Origin: Paenibacillus sanguinis 2301083 = DSM 16941
GTDB taxonomy: Bacteria > Bacillota > Bacilli > Paenibacillales > Paenibacillaceae
NCBI RefSeq assembly: GCF_000374825.1
Contig: NZ_KB895377.1
Coordinates: forward strand, 186,001 to 250,000
Direction: 5' to 3'
DNA length: 64,000 bases
Below the pieces are notes generated by a model, which was not told the DNA's origin, did no database searches, and saw nothing but the letters and a program-made list of their open reading frames with translations. The position numbers were made by a program, and so were the translations under genes. Every line of letters starts with the position of its first letter. Position 1 is the first letter of the stretch. Shown one piece after another: positions 7,687-16,637 of the stretch.

Positions 7687-8655
7687 TTGCAGCAAATTGC
7701 AGGAATCACAAAGAATATTAAATCAGAAACAGAGGGCCCAAAACGCAGGTTAAAGGAGAAGCTCAGATACATTAAGACAAACTATTGGCTTTATTTACTT
7801 GTCCTGCCGTCAGTCATATTGACCATTGTCTTTAAATATTTCCCGATGTATGGTGTTTTGATCGCTTTCAAGGACTACAGCTACCGTAAAGGCATTTTGG
7901 GAAGTGATTGGGTTGGGTTTCATCACTTTGAACGGTTCTTAAACGCACCGAACTTTGAGCAGTTGTTCTTCAATACATTGAAGTTGAATCTTTACGGTCT
8001 TTTGTTAGGATTCCCGGTGCCGATCATTTTGGCATTAATGTTGAATCAGGTACGCAAAGCAGCAGCCAAGAAGAACATTCAATTGTTCTTATATGCACCG
8101 AACTTCATTTCGGTTGTTGTGGTGGTTGGTATGCTGTTTGTCTTATTTTCTCCTACTGGTCCGGTTAACCAACTGGTCATGGCATTTGGCGGAGCGCCGA
8201 TTTCGTTTATGTCAGAACCGGAATATTTTCGTCCAATGTACATCCTTTCCGGGATTTGGCAGGGGGCAGGATGGTCATCGATCATCTATGTGGCTGCATT
8301 AGCTAACGTTGATCCGGAACTTCACAATGCGGCAACTCTCGACGGTGCTAGCCTTCTTCAGCGTATACGTCATATCGATATCCCGACAATCAAGCCGGTC
8401 ATCGCGATCATGATCATACTCGCCGCAGGCGGTATTATGAGTGGCGGTGGTGATAAAGCGATTCTAATGTGGAATGAGATGAATATGGAAGCCTCGGATA
8501 TTATTAGCACCTATGTCTATCGAATCGGCTTCCAGCAGGCCAATTACTCATTTTCCGCAGCCGTTGAGTTGTTTAACACCATCATTAACCTGATCATGCT
8601 GTTTACAGTAAATATCATCGTGAAGCGCGTTAACGAAGGTAATGGGATTGTTTAG
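7687..8655 (+). CDS. Carbohydrate ABC transporter permease (LplB/COG4209 type)
   Basis: The 322-residue membrane protein has about six hydrophobic segments, the first being YWLYLLVLPSVILTIVFKYF. The EAA-type cytoplasmic loop is present as NAATLDGASLLQRIRHIDIPTIKP, the contact with the ATPase. The conserved FKYFPMYGVLIAFKDYS opening marks the LplB subfamily common in Paenibacillus. TTG 7687 is preferred: GGGGGAGG lies about 6 bases upstream, while ATG 7663 in frame has no ribosome site. It forms a heterodimeric channel with the next gene product. No ATPase is encoded nearby, so a shared MsmX-type ATPase is expected. The neighbouring GH32 suggests a fructan oligosaccharide substrate. Confidence 0.88.
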   Translation: MQQIAGITKNIKSETEGPKRRLKEKLRYIKTNYWLYLLVLPSVILTIVFKYFPMYGVLIAFKDYSYRKGILGSDWVGFHHFERFLNAPNFEQLFFNTLKLNLYGLLLGFPVPIILALMLNQVRKAAAKKNIQLFLYAPNFISVVVVVGMLFVLFSPTGPVNQLVMAFGGAPISFMSEPEYFRPMYILSGIWQGAGWSSIIYVAALANVDPELHNAATLDGASLLQRIRHIDIPTIKPVIAIMIILAAGGIMSGGGDKAILMWNEMNMEASDIISTYVYRIGFQQANYSFSAAVELFNTIINLIMLFTVNIIVKRVNEGNGIV

Positions 8656-8669
8656 GAAAGGAGAACAAC

Positions 8670-9554
8670 ATGGACTATATTAAACCAACCAAAATGGACC
8701 GGGTCGTGCTCGGCATTACCTACACCTTGCTTTTCATCTTTGTATTGGCGATTGTCGGCCCGTTAATTTATATGATCGTAGCGTCGTTCATGGAGCCGAC
8801 GGCATTACTCAATAAAGGGATATCATTCAATCCCGGAGACTATAACATTGAGGGCTATAAAATGATTTTGTCCGATGACAATATTATTGGCGGGTTTCTG
8901 AATGCATTGTTATATTCATCTATTTTTACAGTCATAACGGTTTCTGTCTGCGTCTTTGCGGGGTATCCGCTTTCCCTTGATAACTTTGTTGGGCGAAAAA
9001 TTATTATGACCCTCTTCATTATCACCATGTTCTTTGGCGGCGGTCTAATCCCTACTTATCTCGTGGTAAAGAGCCTGGGCATGCTTGATACAATCTGGGC
9101 GCTGGTCATCCCTGGTGCAGTCAGTGTTTGGAATATTATTTTGGCTAGGACGTTCTTTCGCGGCTTGCCAAAGGAACTGAATGAAGCAGCAAAAATTGAT
9201 GGGGCTTCAGATTTCACGATCTTCTTTAAGATTGTTATTCCGCTTTCCAAACCGATTGTCTTTGTCCTTGCGTTATACGCCTTTGTAGGCCACTGGAATG
9301 ATTTCTTCCAATCCCTGATTTACTTAGAGAGCCAGGATAAATACCCGCTGCAGCTTGTGCTCCGGCGTATTCTGATTCTGAGCAAGGTGGATCCGAATAT
9401 CGTGTCCTCCATCAAAGAACAGGCAGAGCTCGCTCGGTTGTCCGAAATGATGAAATACGCAGCTATCGTCATCTCGAGTTTGCCACTTCTCGTGATGTAC
9501 CCTTTCTTTCAAAAGTACTTTGAAAAAGGTGTCATGGTTGGTTCCCTCAAGTAG
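8670..9554 (+). CDS. Carbohydrate ABC transporter permease (LplC/COG0395 type)
   Basis: The 294-residue protein has six predicted membrane helices, with FFGGGLIPTYLVVKSLGMLD in the middle and an EAA loop NEAAKIDGASDFTIFFKIVIPLSKP. It is the partner of the preceding permease. The start ATG follows GGAAAGGAG with good spacing, 14 bases after the upstream stop. The C terminus FEKGVMVGSLK is typical of LplC. The operon order permease-permease-binding protein-GH32 points to uptake of fructan-derived sugars. Confidence 0.9.
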   Translation: MDYIKPTKMDRVVLGITYTLLFIFVLAIVGPLIYMIVASFMEPTALLNKGISFNPGDYNIEGYKMILSDDNIIGGFLNALLYSSIFTVITVSVCVFAGYPLSLDNFVGRKIIMTLFIITMFFGGGLIPTYLVVKSLGMLDTIWALVIPGAVSVWNIILARTFFRGLPKELNEAAKIDGASDFTIFFKIVIPLSKPIVFVLALYAFVGHWNDFFQSLIYLESQDKYPLQLVLRRILILSKVDPNIVSSIKEQAELARLSEMMKYAAIVISSLPLLVMYPFFQKYFEKGVMVGSLK

Positions 9555-9606
9555 AGACTGGCAGATATATAAATAAGAAGTTGTTAGAAAAAGGGAGGGT
9601 TTAAGA

Positions 9607-11190
9607 TTGAAGTATTTTAAGAAATCGTTTTGCATTATTTCGCTGGCAATTATTCTGGCAATCACAGGATGTCGTGGCGGCAATGAAGGTGTTGATCCAG
9701 ACGACAACACGCTTACTTTTATGACGTCGAACTCGCCTCTTGCTCCCCAAGACCCGAATGATAAGCTGATCTTCAAGCGCTTGGAAGAGAAGACTGGCAT
9801 TCATATCAATTGGATTGCCTATACGGACGATGTTTACGTAGAAAAGCGAAACCTCGCTATGGCAACAGGAGAGCTTCCGGACGCACTTTTTAACGCTGGA
9901 CTAAGCGATTTTGATTTACTGAAGTTATCGAATGATGGCACGATTATTCCCGTAGAGGAATACATTACGCCTGAGAAAATGCCAAACCTTAGTAAAGTTC
10001 TGGAGCAAGCGCCTCAATATAAAGGCATGATGACTGCACCTGACGGCCACATTTATTCATTCCCTTGGATTGAAGAGCTTGGTGAAGGTAAAGGGAGCAT
10101 TCACTCCGTCAATAATATTCCGTGGATCAACAAAGCATGGCTTGATAAGCTTGGCCTGAAAATGCCAAAGACGACAGAGGAACTAAAGCAAGTATTGATC
10201 GCCTTCAAAACGCAAGATCCGAATGGTAATGGTAAAGCTGACGAGATTCCACTTTCATTTATTAATGATGATGGAGGCAACGAGGATATAAGTTTCTTGC
10301 TGGGTTCCTTTGGTGCAGGTTTTAACGGTGATTTGACATTAGTCGACGAGAATGGAAAGGTGAATAACGCTGCGCTGGCACCGGGCTATAAAGAAGGCAT
10401 GAAGTATCTGCAGGAACTATACGCAGAGGGACTGATTGATCCGGAGTTTATTACGCAAGACTGGAACAAATTTATTGCGAAAGCCAAAGATGATCGTTAC
10501 GGTTTGTACTTCACTTGGGACAAGGCGAATGTGAGCGGCATGGATAGTCCGTTCGAACCGATGCCGGCATTGGAAGGGCCCAACGGTTGGAAAAATGTGG
10601 CCCGTACGAATGGCATGGGGTTTGACCGTGGCAGAATGGTCATCACTTCTGAGAATAAGGACGTTGAAACTACAATTAAATGGATTGACGCACTGTATGA
10701 ACCGATTCAGTCCGTACAGAACAACTGGGGAACTTACGGTGACGACACGCAGCAAAACATATTTGAGTTCGACGAAGCTGCGAAAATGCTGAAGCACTTG
10801 CCGTTGAACGGAGCATCGCCGAACGAACTTCGCACCAAAACAAGTGTTGGTGGACCGCTTGCTATTCTGGACTCCTATTACGGTAAGGTAACAACGATGC
10901 CCGACGATGCGGCTTGGCGTTTGGATATTTTGAAGAAAATCTATGTGCCGGATATGAAGGCCGAGAACATTTATCCGAGAGTGTTTTTCTCCAAGGAGGA
11001 GTCGGAACGCTTGTCACAAGTCGAAGCTGACCTGTGGCCGTACATTCTGAAGAAACGCACGGAATGGATGCAAGGCGCAAACGTTGATAAAGAGTGGGAC
11101 GCATTCGTAAAAGAGCTTGATCGTCTTGGCATGCAGGACTGGCTAAAGATCAAACAAACAGGCTATGACAGAGCAAAGCAACAAAAATAA
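9607..11190 (+). CDS. Extracellular sugar-binding lipoprotein (ABC transporter)
   Basis: The 527-residue product starts with a lipoprotein signal (KKSFCIISLAIILAITGC); the lipobox ITGC predicts lipidation of Cys22 or a close residue and anchoring to the outer face of the membrane. The mature part is a large two-lobed LplA-type binding protein (e.g. TFMTSNSPLAPQDPNDK, ELPDALFNAG, DPNGNGKADEIPLSF). The TTG start is supported by AAAGGGAGGG 10 bases upstream. It delivers substrate to the two preceding permeases; a fructo-oligosaccharide is inferred only from the GH32 gene that follows. Confidence 0.9.
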   Translation: MKYFKKSFCIISLAIILAITGCRGGNEGVDPDDNTLTFMTSNSPLAPQDPNDKLIFKRLEEKTGIHINWIAYTDDVYVEKRNLAMATGELPDALFNAGLSDFDLLKLSNDGTIIPVEEYITPEKMPNLSKVLEQAPQYKGMMTAPDGHIYSFPWIEELGEGKGSIHSVNNIPWINKAWLDKLGLKMPKTTEELKQVLIAFKTQDPNGNGKADEIPLSFINDDGGNEDISFLLGSFGAGFNGDLTLVDENGKVNNAALAPGYKEGMKYLQELYAEGLIDPEFITQDWNKFIAKAKDDRYGLYFTWDKANVSGMDSPFEPMPALEGPNGWKNVARTNGMGFDRGRMVITSENKDVETTIKWIDALYEPIQSVQNNWGTYGDDTQQNIFEFDEAAKMLKHLPLNGASPNELRTKTSVGGPLAILDSYYGKVTTMPDDAAWRLDILKKIYVPDMKAENIYPRVFFSKEESERLSQVEADLWPYILKKRTEWMQGANVDKEWDAFVKELDRLGMQDWLKIKQTGYDRAKQQK

Positions 11191-11259
11191 CTCAGATATA
11201 TGTCGGGACATGAGCGTATGGGCCCATGCTCCGGCTACTATCAGCTTGGAGGAGAAACC

Positions 11260-12804
11260 ATGAATTATACTGAGAAATTCCGCCCACAGTATCACTATTC
11301 GCCCGAGAAAAACTGGATGAACGATCCCAATGGGCTGGTTTATTACGAGGGTGAATACCATCTATTTTACCAGCACACTCCGTTTGCATCGCAACCTGAT
11401 TTCGAGAAAATGCATTGGGGACATGCGGTGAGTTCCGATCTCATCTATTGGGAAGAGCTCCCGCCGGCCTTGCCACCAGGCGAGGACGGTTCAATTTTTT
11501 CCGGAAGCGCGGTAGTGGACTATCACAATACAAGTGGTTTTTTCAATGAGGAGGGCTCGGGGCTTGTAGCAATTTATACAAATAATGGAAACCAGGCGCA
11601 GCCCGGTAAGCCGCAAGTTCAAAGTATCGCTTACAGCAAGGACAAAGGAAGAACCTGGACGAAGTATGAAGGGAATCCTGTCTTGTTCCCCGATACGACG
11701 CTTGATTTTCGCGATCCGAAGGTGTTCTGGCATGAGGAAACATCCAGGTGGATCATGTCGCTGGCTGTTAAAGACCGTGTGGAATTTTATTCATCTCCAA
11801 ATTTGAAAGAATGGACGTTTGCTAGCGGATTTGGAGCCGACGTAATCGGAACGCATCGCGGGATTTATGAGTGCCCAGATCTGTTCTCACTTCATGTTGA
11901 CGGAGATCCAAATAAGAAAAAATGGGTCCTGATACTCAGTGTCGGAGACTGCAATGGTGTGAATCCAAACGATCCGGAACCGCCGGCGGGTGGATCGGGT
12001 ATGTTGTACTTTGTCGGGGATTTCGATGGCCAGGTATTTACGCCTGGTGAAGCTATTCATTCGATAGATGACTTGAAATGGATCGATTTCGGCTCTGATT
12101 TCTACGCAGCCGTGACTTGGAGTAATACTCCAGAAGGAGATGGACGGAGGCTATGGATTGGCTGGATGAACAATTGGCGGTATGCCGGGGCGCTTCCGAC
12201 AGATAAATGGCGGGGACACACATCGATTCCGCGTGAACTGAAGCTTAGGACATTTACAGATGGCATTCGTTTAGTGCAAGAGCCGATAGAAGAATTTAAT
12301 AGAATTCGCTCGCCGCTAGCAACCCTGGAAAACGTGACAATTGAGCCTAATGCCAACCCGCTTGTCAACATCGTAGCGAATAAAGCGGAATTCATCGCGG
12401 AATTTGAGATGGCAACTGCCAAAGAGTTCGGTTTCAAAGTCAGAAAGTCTGAAAATGAGGAGACGGTTGTCGGGTACGACGCCGTAATGAAGAAATTGTT
12501 CGTCGATCGAACGAATTCAGGTAGAACAGATTTCCATCCAAACTTCGCGGCTAAGCATGAAGCACCACTTAGTCCGGTTAATCATCGTGTTCGCATGTCG
12601 ATCTTTATGGATTGGTGTTCAATCGAAGTGTTCGGTGGTGATGGAACTGCTATCATTTCGGATACCATTTTTCCAGATTCAGAAAGTAACGGGCTTGAGC
12701 TTTTTGCTGTTGGCGGCAACGTAAAGCTGGTGTCACTCCAAATCAATGACCTGGGAAGCATATGGCAGACGAATGACAAAGCCAAGGAGCACGCCCGTGT
12801 GTGA
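11260..12804 (+). CDS. GH32 beta-fructosidase (levanase/sucrose hydrolase type)
   Basis: The 514-residue enzyme has all three GH32 signature residues: nucleophile Asp22 in WMNDPNG, transition-state Asp152 in FRDP and acid/base Glu204 in ECPD. An N-terminal five-blade propeller (about 1-340) is followed by a beta-sandwich ending near the LEL/FAVGGNVKLVSLQI segment. No signal peptide is seen, so it should act in the cytoplasm on sugars brought in by the preceding transporter. ATG 11260 follows GGAGGAG; the upstream in-frame ATG at 11200 lacks a ribosome site. Levanase, inulinase and sucrase activities cannot be separated by eye. Confidence 0.93.
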   Translation: MNYTEKFRPQYHYSPEKNWMNDPNGLVYYEGEYHLFYQHTPFASQPDFEKMHWGHAVSSDLIYWEELPPALPPGEDGSIFSGSAVVDYHNTSGFFNEEGSGLVAIYTNNGNQAQPGKPQVQSIAYSKDKGRTWTKYEGNPVLFPDTTLDFRDPKVFWHEETSRWIMSLAVKDRVEFYSSPNLKEWTFASGFGADVIGTHRGIYECPDLFSLHVDGDPNKKKWVLILSVGDCNGVNPNDPEPPAGGSGMLYFVGDFDGQVFTPGEAIHSIDDLKWIDFGSDFYAAVTWSNTPEGDGRRLWIGWMNNWRYAGALPTDKWRGHTSIPRELKLRTFTDGIRLVQEPIEEFNRIRSPLATLENVTIEPNANPLVNIVANKAEFIAEFEMATAKEFGFKVRKSENEETVVGYDAVMKKLFVDRTNSGRTDFHPNFAAKHEAPLSPVNHRVRMSIFMDWCSIEVFGGDGTAIISDTIFPDSESNGLELFAVGGNVKLVSLQINDLGSIWQTNDKAKEHARV

Positions 12805-12939
12805 CGGGGCAATTAAGCAAGAGAAACAAAATTTATATGCTGTATCGGGAATGAAGATGAAGAAAGTCATTTTTGGTGGAGTCATTTCAAAATAAAATAT
12901 ACGAAGGCTGATTAAACAAAATTTGTGTCTGATTCATAG

Positions 12940-13040
12940 TAACGGTAGCACTCTATTCCCTACTTAATGATAATTTGAAATCTTACCATAGAGGTCATTT
13001 TATTTTTAGGTGTACACAGGGAGTAGGGCGCTACCGTTTA
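12940..13040. repeat. MITE-like pair of imperfect terminal inverted repeats
   Basis: The left arm (12940-12962, AACGGTAGCACTCTATTCCC) and right arm (13016-13040) are inverted copies: the first nine bases AACGGTAGC are perfect and the next dozen match with about three differences. The arms enclose about 55 AT-rich bases without an ORF. The size (about 100 bp) fits a small non-autonomous element or a long hairpin. The rest of the 455-bp gap 12805-13259 holds only the IS remnant listed next. Confidence 0.5.
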
Positions 13041-13090
13041 AGGTTGTCTAAAGAAAAGAAACTGATTCTGCTGTGATAGTTATAAATCCA

Positions 13091-13199
13091 GGGCGTGTCT
13101 GAAAACTAAAGAATCATGTGATATGATATGAGAAAAACGAATGGGGCAATGAGCATGATTCAAAGACGGCACGAAATAAATGATGAAAAGTGGGAATAA
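13091..13199 (+). mobile_element. IS5-family remnant: left end and broken transposase start
   Basis: GGGCGTGTCTGAAAACT at 13091 resembles the terminal repeat of IS5-family (IS427-like) elements. At 13155 an ORF starts MIQRRHEINDEKWE, the usual opening of these transposases, and then meets TAA; the frame continues IKEID before another stop. A single CAA-to-TAA change would explain the first stop (WEQIKE is the expected continuation). Nothing more of the transposase follows, because the csaA gene begins at 13260. It is a dead 5' fragment of an insertion sequence. Confidence 0.6.
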
Positions 13200-13259
13200 A
13201 TAAAGGAAATTGATTAGTGTGTAACTTTAAGAAAAACAATAGATGGGGTGAATTTTTAA

Positions 13260-13592
13260 ATGGCAACAATTGATGATTTTTTGGAACTGGATATTCGTGT
13301 TGGAACAGTTATTAAGGCTGAGTTTTTCGCAAAAGCAAAAGTACCTGCTATTAAACTTGAAATTGATTTTGGTCAAGAAATTGGAATAAAAACGTCTAGC
13401 GCACAAATAACAAAAAGATATACAGCTGAAGATATTATAGGACAACAAGTAATAGGGGTAGTCAATTTTCCTCCACGCCGCATAGCAGGGTTTAATTCAG
13501 AGGTATTAGTTCTTGGAGGAATACCAGAGAAGGGTGATGTCGTCCTATTAAAGCCTGATTTTAAACTACCTGATGGCACACCGATAGGGTGA
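13260..13592 (+). CDS. csaA: CsaA-like tRNA-binding-domain chaperone
   Basis: The 110-residue protein is a single OB-fold tRNA-binding domain of full CsaA length: [16 protein letters not shown] at the N terminus, [14 protein letters not shown] in the middle, and [20 protein letters not shown] with the closing [19 protein letters not shown]. CsaA is a small dimeric cytoplasmic protein with export-related chaperone activity. The gene is AT-rich compared with the sugar operons around it and lies between an IS remnant and a tRNA gene, which would suit import by transfer. The ribosome site GATGGGGTG lies about 8 bases before ATG. Confidence 0.93.
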   Translation: MATIDDFLELDIRVGTVIKAEFFAKAKVPAIKLEIDFGQEIGIKTSSAQITKRYTAEDIIGQQVIGVVNFPPRRIAGFNSEVLVLGGIPEKGDVVLLKPDFKLPDGTPIG

Positions 13593-13632
13593 TAGTGGAT
13601 TTATATTTTTTTTTTATTTTTTATTTTTTTTG

Positions 13633-13661
13633 TTGACTCGCTTGCTTATACGTGATATTAT
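13633..13661 (+). promoter_or_regulatory. Promoter of tRNA-Leu
   Basis: TTGACT, a 17-base spacer and TATTAT lie about 45 bp before the tRNA. A long T-rich run (about 13605-13631) just upstream may act as an UP-type element or as a downstream T tract of csaA. Confidence 0.65.
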
Positions 13662-13664
13662 AAA

Positions 13665-13702
13665 TTTCGTTGCCGCATTTCTTGGTGATGGCGACAACGA
13701 AA
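13665..13702 (+). other. Hairpin in the tRNA-Leu leader
   Basis: TTTCGTTGCCGC and GCGACAACGAAA form an 11-12-bp stem with one bulge, ending three bases before the mature tRNA 5' end. It may guide 5' processing or simply isolate the tRNA fold. Confidence 0.45.
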
Positions 13703-13705
13703 TAT

Positions 13706-13790
<85 letters not shown>

Positions 13791-13800
13791 TCAGTTTCAC

Positions 13801-13845
13801 CTAAGACGGATATTAACGTACTTGTTATGTTGATATCCGTCTTAG
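13801..13845 (+). terminator. Strong hairpin after tRNA-Leu
   Basis: A 17-bp near-perfect stem (CTAAGACGGATAT / ATATCCGTCTTAG and beyond) starts 10 bases after the tRNA. No T tract follows, so it may stop RNA polymerase weakly or act in 3' processing; a recombination-site role is also possible at this island border. Confidence 0.5.
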
Positions 13846-13971
13846 CTGCGTCTATGCGCTCTATCAGGATTCTAACAATAGTGTCATCAGGTGCGTTTTA
13901 AATTGTTTTTATCCATGCTAATTATCATAAATGCGCATTCATCATATGATAGGAATAAAGGGAGGGATTTT

Positions 13972-14556
13972 ATGGATGTAAGTGTCTTATTATTTCCTGA
14001 CTTTGAAACCTTAGATGCTTTTGGACCGGTCGAAGTGTTTGGGCGTATTGAAGAATATAACCTTCGCTATATTTCCGTTACAGGCGGAACGATTACAAGT
14101 AGACAGGGCGTACAGGTATTAACTGAGGATATTCAAAACGATGATTGCAATGGGATTCTATTGATACCTGGTGGGCAAGGCACACGATCTTTAGTGAATG
14201 ATATGAAATTTATTGAAAAGCTGTACGATATGGCTTTAAAATCAAAGTATTGTCTTACCGTCTGCACAGGTTCGGCTTTGCTTGCAAAAACCGGCCTTTT
14301 AAATCATAGAAAGGCAACATCCAATAAAAAGGCCTTTGAATGGGTCAAATCCATCAACACGAATGTTTTGTGGGTTGAAAAAGCCAGATGGGTTGTTGAT
14401 GAAAAATACTACACATCTTCCGGGGTATCTGCCGGAATTGATATGGCATTGGGGTTTGTGTCCGAAAGATTCGGTTTAAATAAAGCACAAAAAACAGCTG
14501 AGCATATCGAATATGTCTGGAATCCTGACCCCAATAACGACCCGTTCGTAGTATAA
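13972..14556 (+). CDS. DJ-1/PfpI family protein
   Basis: The 194-residue protein has the DJ-1/PfpI fold: MDVSVLLFPDFETLDAFGPVEVF at the N terminus, ILLIPGGQGTRSL, and the nucleophile elbow LTVCTGSALLAKTG with Cys. It resembles the glutamine-amidotransferase-like AraC-associated or isonitrile-hydratase-like branch (WVKSINTNVLWVEKARWV and SGVSAGIDMALGFV), but without a DNA-binding tail. Substrate and reaction are unknown. ATG 13972 follows AAAGGGAGGG; the open frame upstream is not needed. The gene is AT-rich like the two that follow. Confidence 0.85.
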   Translation: MDVSVLLFPDFETLDAFGPVEVFGRIEEYNLRYISVTGGTITSRQGVQVLTEDIQNDDCNGILLIPGGQGTRSLVNDMKFIEKLYDMALKSKYCLTVCTGSALLAKTGLLNHRKATSNKKAFEWVKSINTNVLWVEKARWVVDEKYYTSSGVSAGIDMALGFVSERFGLNKAQKTAEHIEYVWNPDPNNDPFVV

Positions 14557-14574
14557 GTATAACCGGAAGCTCGC

Positions 14575-14619
14575 AAAAAAGACTTAGTTACTCCGTTAAG
14601 GTGCATCTATGTCTTTTTT
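14575..14619 (+). terminator. Intrinsic terminator of the DJ-1 gene
   Basis: AAAAAAGAC..TAG and its complement CTAT GTCTTTTTTT form a stem of about 12 bp with two mismatches, followed by a T run. Confidence 0.6.
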
Positions 14620-14661
14620 TATTTGAGAATATAAACTCTAGGAAGATAGAGAGGTGAAGTC

Positions 14662-15555
14662 ATGTTTGAAGAGTTACAAAAATCCGGAAAATGGAAAAAG
14701 GTTGTACCAATCGAAAAGGGCTGGTCTAACGACAAGAAATATTATATTGAAACTGTGGATGAACAGAAATTGCTTTTAAGAATATCAGACATTGAGTATT
14801 ACGAGCAAAAGAAAAAAGAATTTGATATTATCAAAAAGTATTCTGCATTAAATTTTGAAATGTCAAAACCTGTTGAGTTTGGCATATTTCATAAATCCCA
14901 AAAGATATATATGCTGTTGACCTGGGTTGATGGCCGTGATCTTGAACTGGCTTTGCCCAAGCTTGACCAAAGCGAACAGTATCGTCTGGGCAGGGAAGCC
15001 GGCAAAATCCTAAGAAGAATACACAGCATTCAAATACCGTCTGATGAATTTCCAGTGGAAACAAAAATCCCTAAAAAAATTTTACAGCTTCGGAAATATA
15101 TCGAATCAGAACATAGAATTCAAGACGACGAAACGGTTATTCAATTTATCAATCAAAACATACATAAAATTTGGTCCAAGCCACCCGTCTATCAACATGG
15201 AGATTTTCATCCTGGAAATTTAATCTTGACTCCTGGAAATAAAATTGGTGTAATTGACTTTAATCGTTGGGAAATCGGGGACCCCTATGAGGAGTTTTAC
15301 AAACTTGAAAGTTTCGGAACAGACGTGAGCACTCCTTACTGCATTGGGCAAATCAACGCATACTTTGATGATGATGTACCGGGTGATTTTTGGGATATTC
15401 TTGCCGTCTATGTGGCACATGCCGCTCTGTATTCCATAAAATGGGCCGAAAAATTTGGACAAGATGAAATTGAAAATATGGTTAGAATATGTAAAAAATC
15501 TTTTGATCATTATAATAATTTCAAAAATAGCGTACCGAATTGGTATCAAAAGTAA
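14662..15555 (+). CDS. Aminoglycoside phosphotransferase (APH)-family kinase
   Basis: The 297-residue protein has the APH/choline-kinase fold. The catalytic loop is HGDFHPGNLI (around residue 180) and the metal-binding segment is IDFNRWEIGDPYEEF (around 200); an N-lobe with ILRISDIEYYEQKKKEFD and a hinge LLTWVDGRDLE are visible. Such kinases act on aminoglycosides, macrolides or metabolites; the substrate cannot be read from sequence. It has its own ribosome site (GAGAGGTG) and is followed by a terminator, so it is a single-gene unit in the AT-rich patch next to the tRNA-Leu. Confidence 0.85.
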   Translation: MFEELQKSGKWKKVVPIEKGWSNDKKYYIETVDEQKLLLRISDIEYYEQKKKEFDIIKKYSALNFEMSKPVEFGIFHKSQKIYMLLTWVDGRDLELALPKLDQSEQYRLGREAGKILRRIHSIQIPSDEFPVETKIPKKILQLRKYIESEHRIQDDETVIQFINQNIHKIWSKPPVYQHGDFHPGNLILTPGNKIGVIDFNRWEIGDPYEEFYKLESFGTDVSTPYCIGQINAYFDDDVPGDFWDILAVYVAHAALYSIKWAEKFGQDEIENMVRICKKSFDHYNNFKNSVPNWYQK

Positions 15556-15593
15556 AAATCTATTTTGCACCATTGCTTCAATCTTACAATAAT

Positions 15594-15633
15594 AAGCTCT
15601 TGAATTTCATTTATGGAAATTCAGGAGCTTTTT
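15594..15633 (+). terminator. Intrinsic terminator of the APH-like gene
   Basis: AAGCTCTTGAATTTC and GAAATTCAGGAGCTT pair over 15 bp around a 5-base loop, followed by a T run. The stem sequence resembles the terminator at 16638-16686. Confidence 0.85.
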
Positions 15634-15767
15634 GCATATTCGGAATTTTCATAGTATTACTCAGGAAAGAGCATGTTCGTCCGCCCAAGAAGTAATTTGA
15701 CTGAGCGCCACTGGAATGAGAAAATGTATGCGTGTTCAAAAATAATCAAAGAATGGTGTGGTATATT

Positions 15768-16562
15768 ATGTATAAACATCATGAAGATTCCATCCATAAT
15801 TTTATTAAGTGGTATCAAGAAAATTCAAATGTAATCGCCGTCATTTTGGGCGGTTCCATTGCAAAAGGCAAGGAAAGAATAGACTCGGATATTGATCTAA
15901 TGGTCATTGTTAATGATGAGATGCATAAGGAGCTTAGTAGTAAAAACAAGCTCTCAGAGACGATTACAGAGCACTGCACCTATGAGAACGGGTATTTTGA
16001 TATCAAATATTTCACTAAGGACTATCTGCTGAAGGCTTCCAAGGTTGGCAGTGAACCGACGAGAAACGCCTTTATTGGAGCGAGCTGTTTATTTTCAAAT
16101 GATCCTGAAATAATTGAGATCATCCATCAAATTCCTGTATACCCGGTTTGGGAGAAGGAAGAAAAAATTCTATCCTTTTTCAGCGCATTGATGCTCAATA
16201 GCTATTATTTTTGGGAGCAAGCGGTAAAAACGAATGATTTATTTTTGAAAACAAGAGCAGCAACCGATATTGTCTTATTCGGCTCAAGAATGCTCTTAGC
16301 CTACAATGAAAAGCTTTTTCCTTGTCAGAAATGGTTAATGACCGCTGTCAATGAGCTTGATAACAAACCGGCAAACATCACAGATAAAGCTAATTTGTTT
16401 CTGCAAAAGCTTGATGATGAGACGAAAAATGATTTTGTATCCTCTATATTAGCCTATTGTGAATGGAATGTACCTCAAGATTATAATGTGATATTGAGCA
16501 GGTTTGTTGAAGACAATGAATTGTGGTGGTACAATCACCGACCAATCCTTGCTGAATGGTAA
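15768..16562 (+). CDS. Nucleotidyltransferase-domain protein (Pol beta-like)
   Basis: The 264-residue protein has the minimal nucleotidyltransferase motif GGSIAKGKERIDSDIDLMV near residue 30 (GS-x9-DxD), followed by a helical C-terminal part (YYFWEQAVKTNDLFLKTRAA). This pattern occurs in aminoglycoside adenylyltransferase-like proteins and in stand-alone transferases; the substrate is unknown. The start is uncertain: ATG 15768 has GGTGTGG before it, while GTG 15732 and ATG 15753 are in frame but no better. The stop lies 7 bases before the tRNA-Leu remnant, at the right edge of the AT-rich patch. Confidence 0.75.
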   Translation: MYKHHEDSIHNFIKWYQENSNVIAVILGGSIAKGKERIDSDIDLMVIVNDEMHKELSSKNKLSETITEHCTYENGYFDIKYFTKDYLLKASKVGSEPTRNAFIGASCLFSNDPEIIEIIHQIPVYPVWEKEEKILSFFSALMLNSYYFWEQAVKTNDLFLKTRAATDIVLFGSRMLLAYNEKLFPCQKWLMTAVNELDNKPANITDKANLFLQKLDDETKNDFVSSILAYCEWNVPQDYNVILSRFVEDNELWWYNHRPILAEW

Positions 16563-16569
16563 TGTATAC

Positions 16570-16621
16570 TTCAGGTTCGTGCAGGCTAACCTTTCGTAAG
16601 GTCTGAGTCCGCTTGACCGCA
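16570..16621 (+). pseudogene. Decayed 3' half of tRNA-Leu
   Basis: These 52 bases align along their length with positions 13738-13790 of the intact tRNA-Leu, from the anticodon loop (TTCAGGT) through GGCTAACC, GAGTCC and TTGACCGCA. There are about a dozen differences and one missing base. The 5' half is absent and is replaced by the end of the nucleotidyltransferase gene. A terminator follows, as for a tRNA gene. Either it is the far-side attachment-site copy of an element integrated at tRNA-Leu, or the rest of a former tandem tRNA. Confidence 0.75.
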
Positions 16622-16637
16622 CTTTCTTTATATGTTG

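Noticed and set aside
13605..13631. Poly-T run after csaA as a terminator
   Set aside because: No stem of useful length precedes it; it is listed only as a T-rich stretch before the tRNA promoter.
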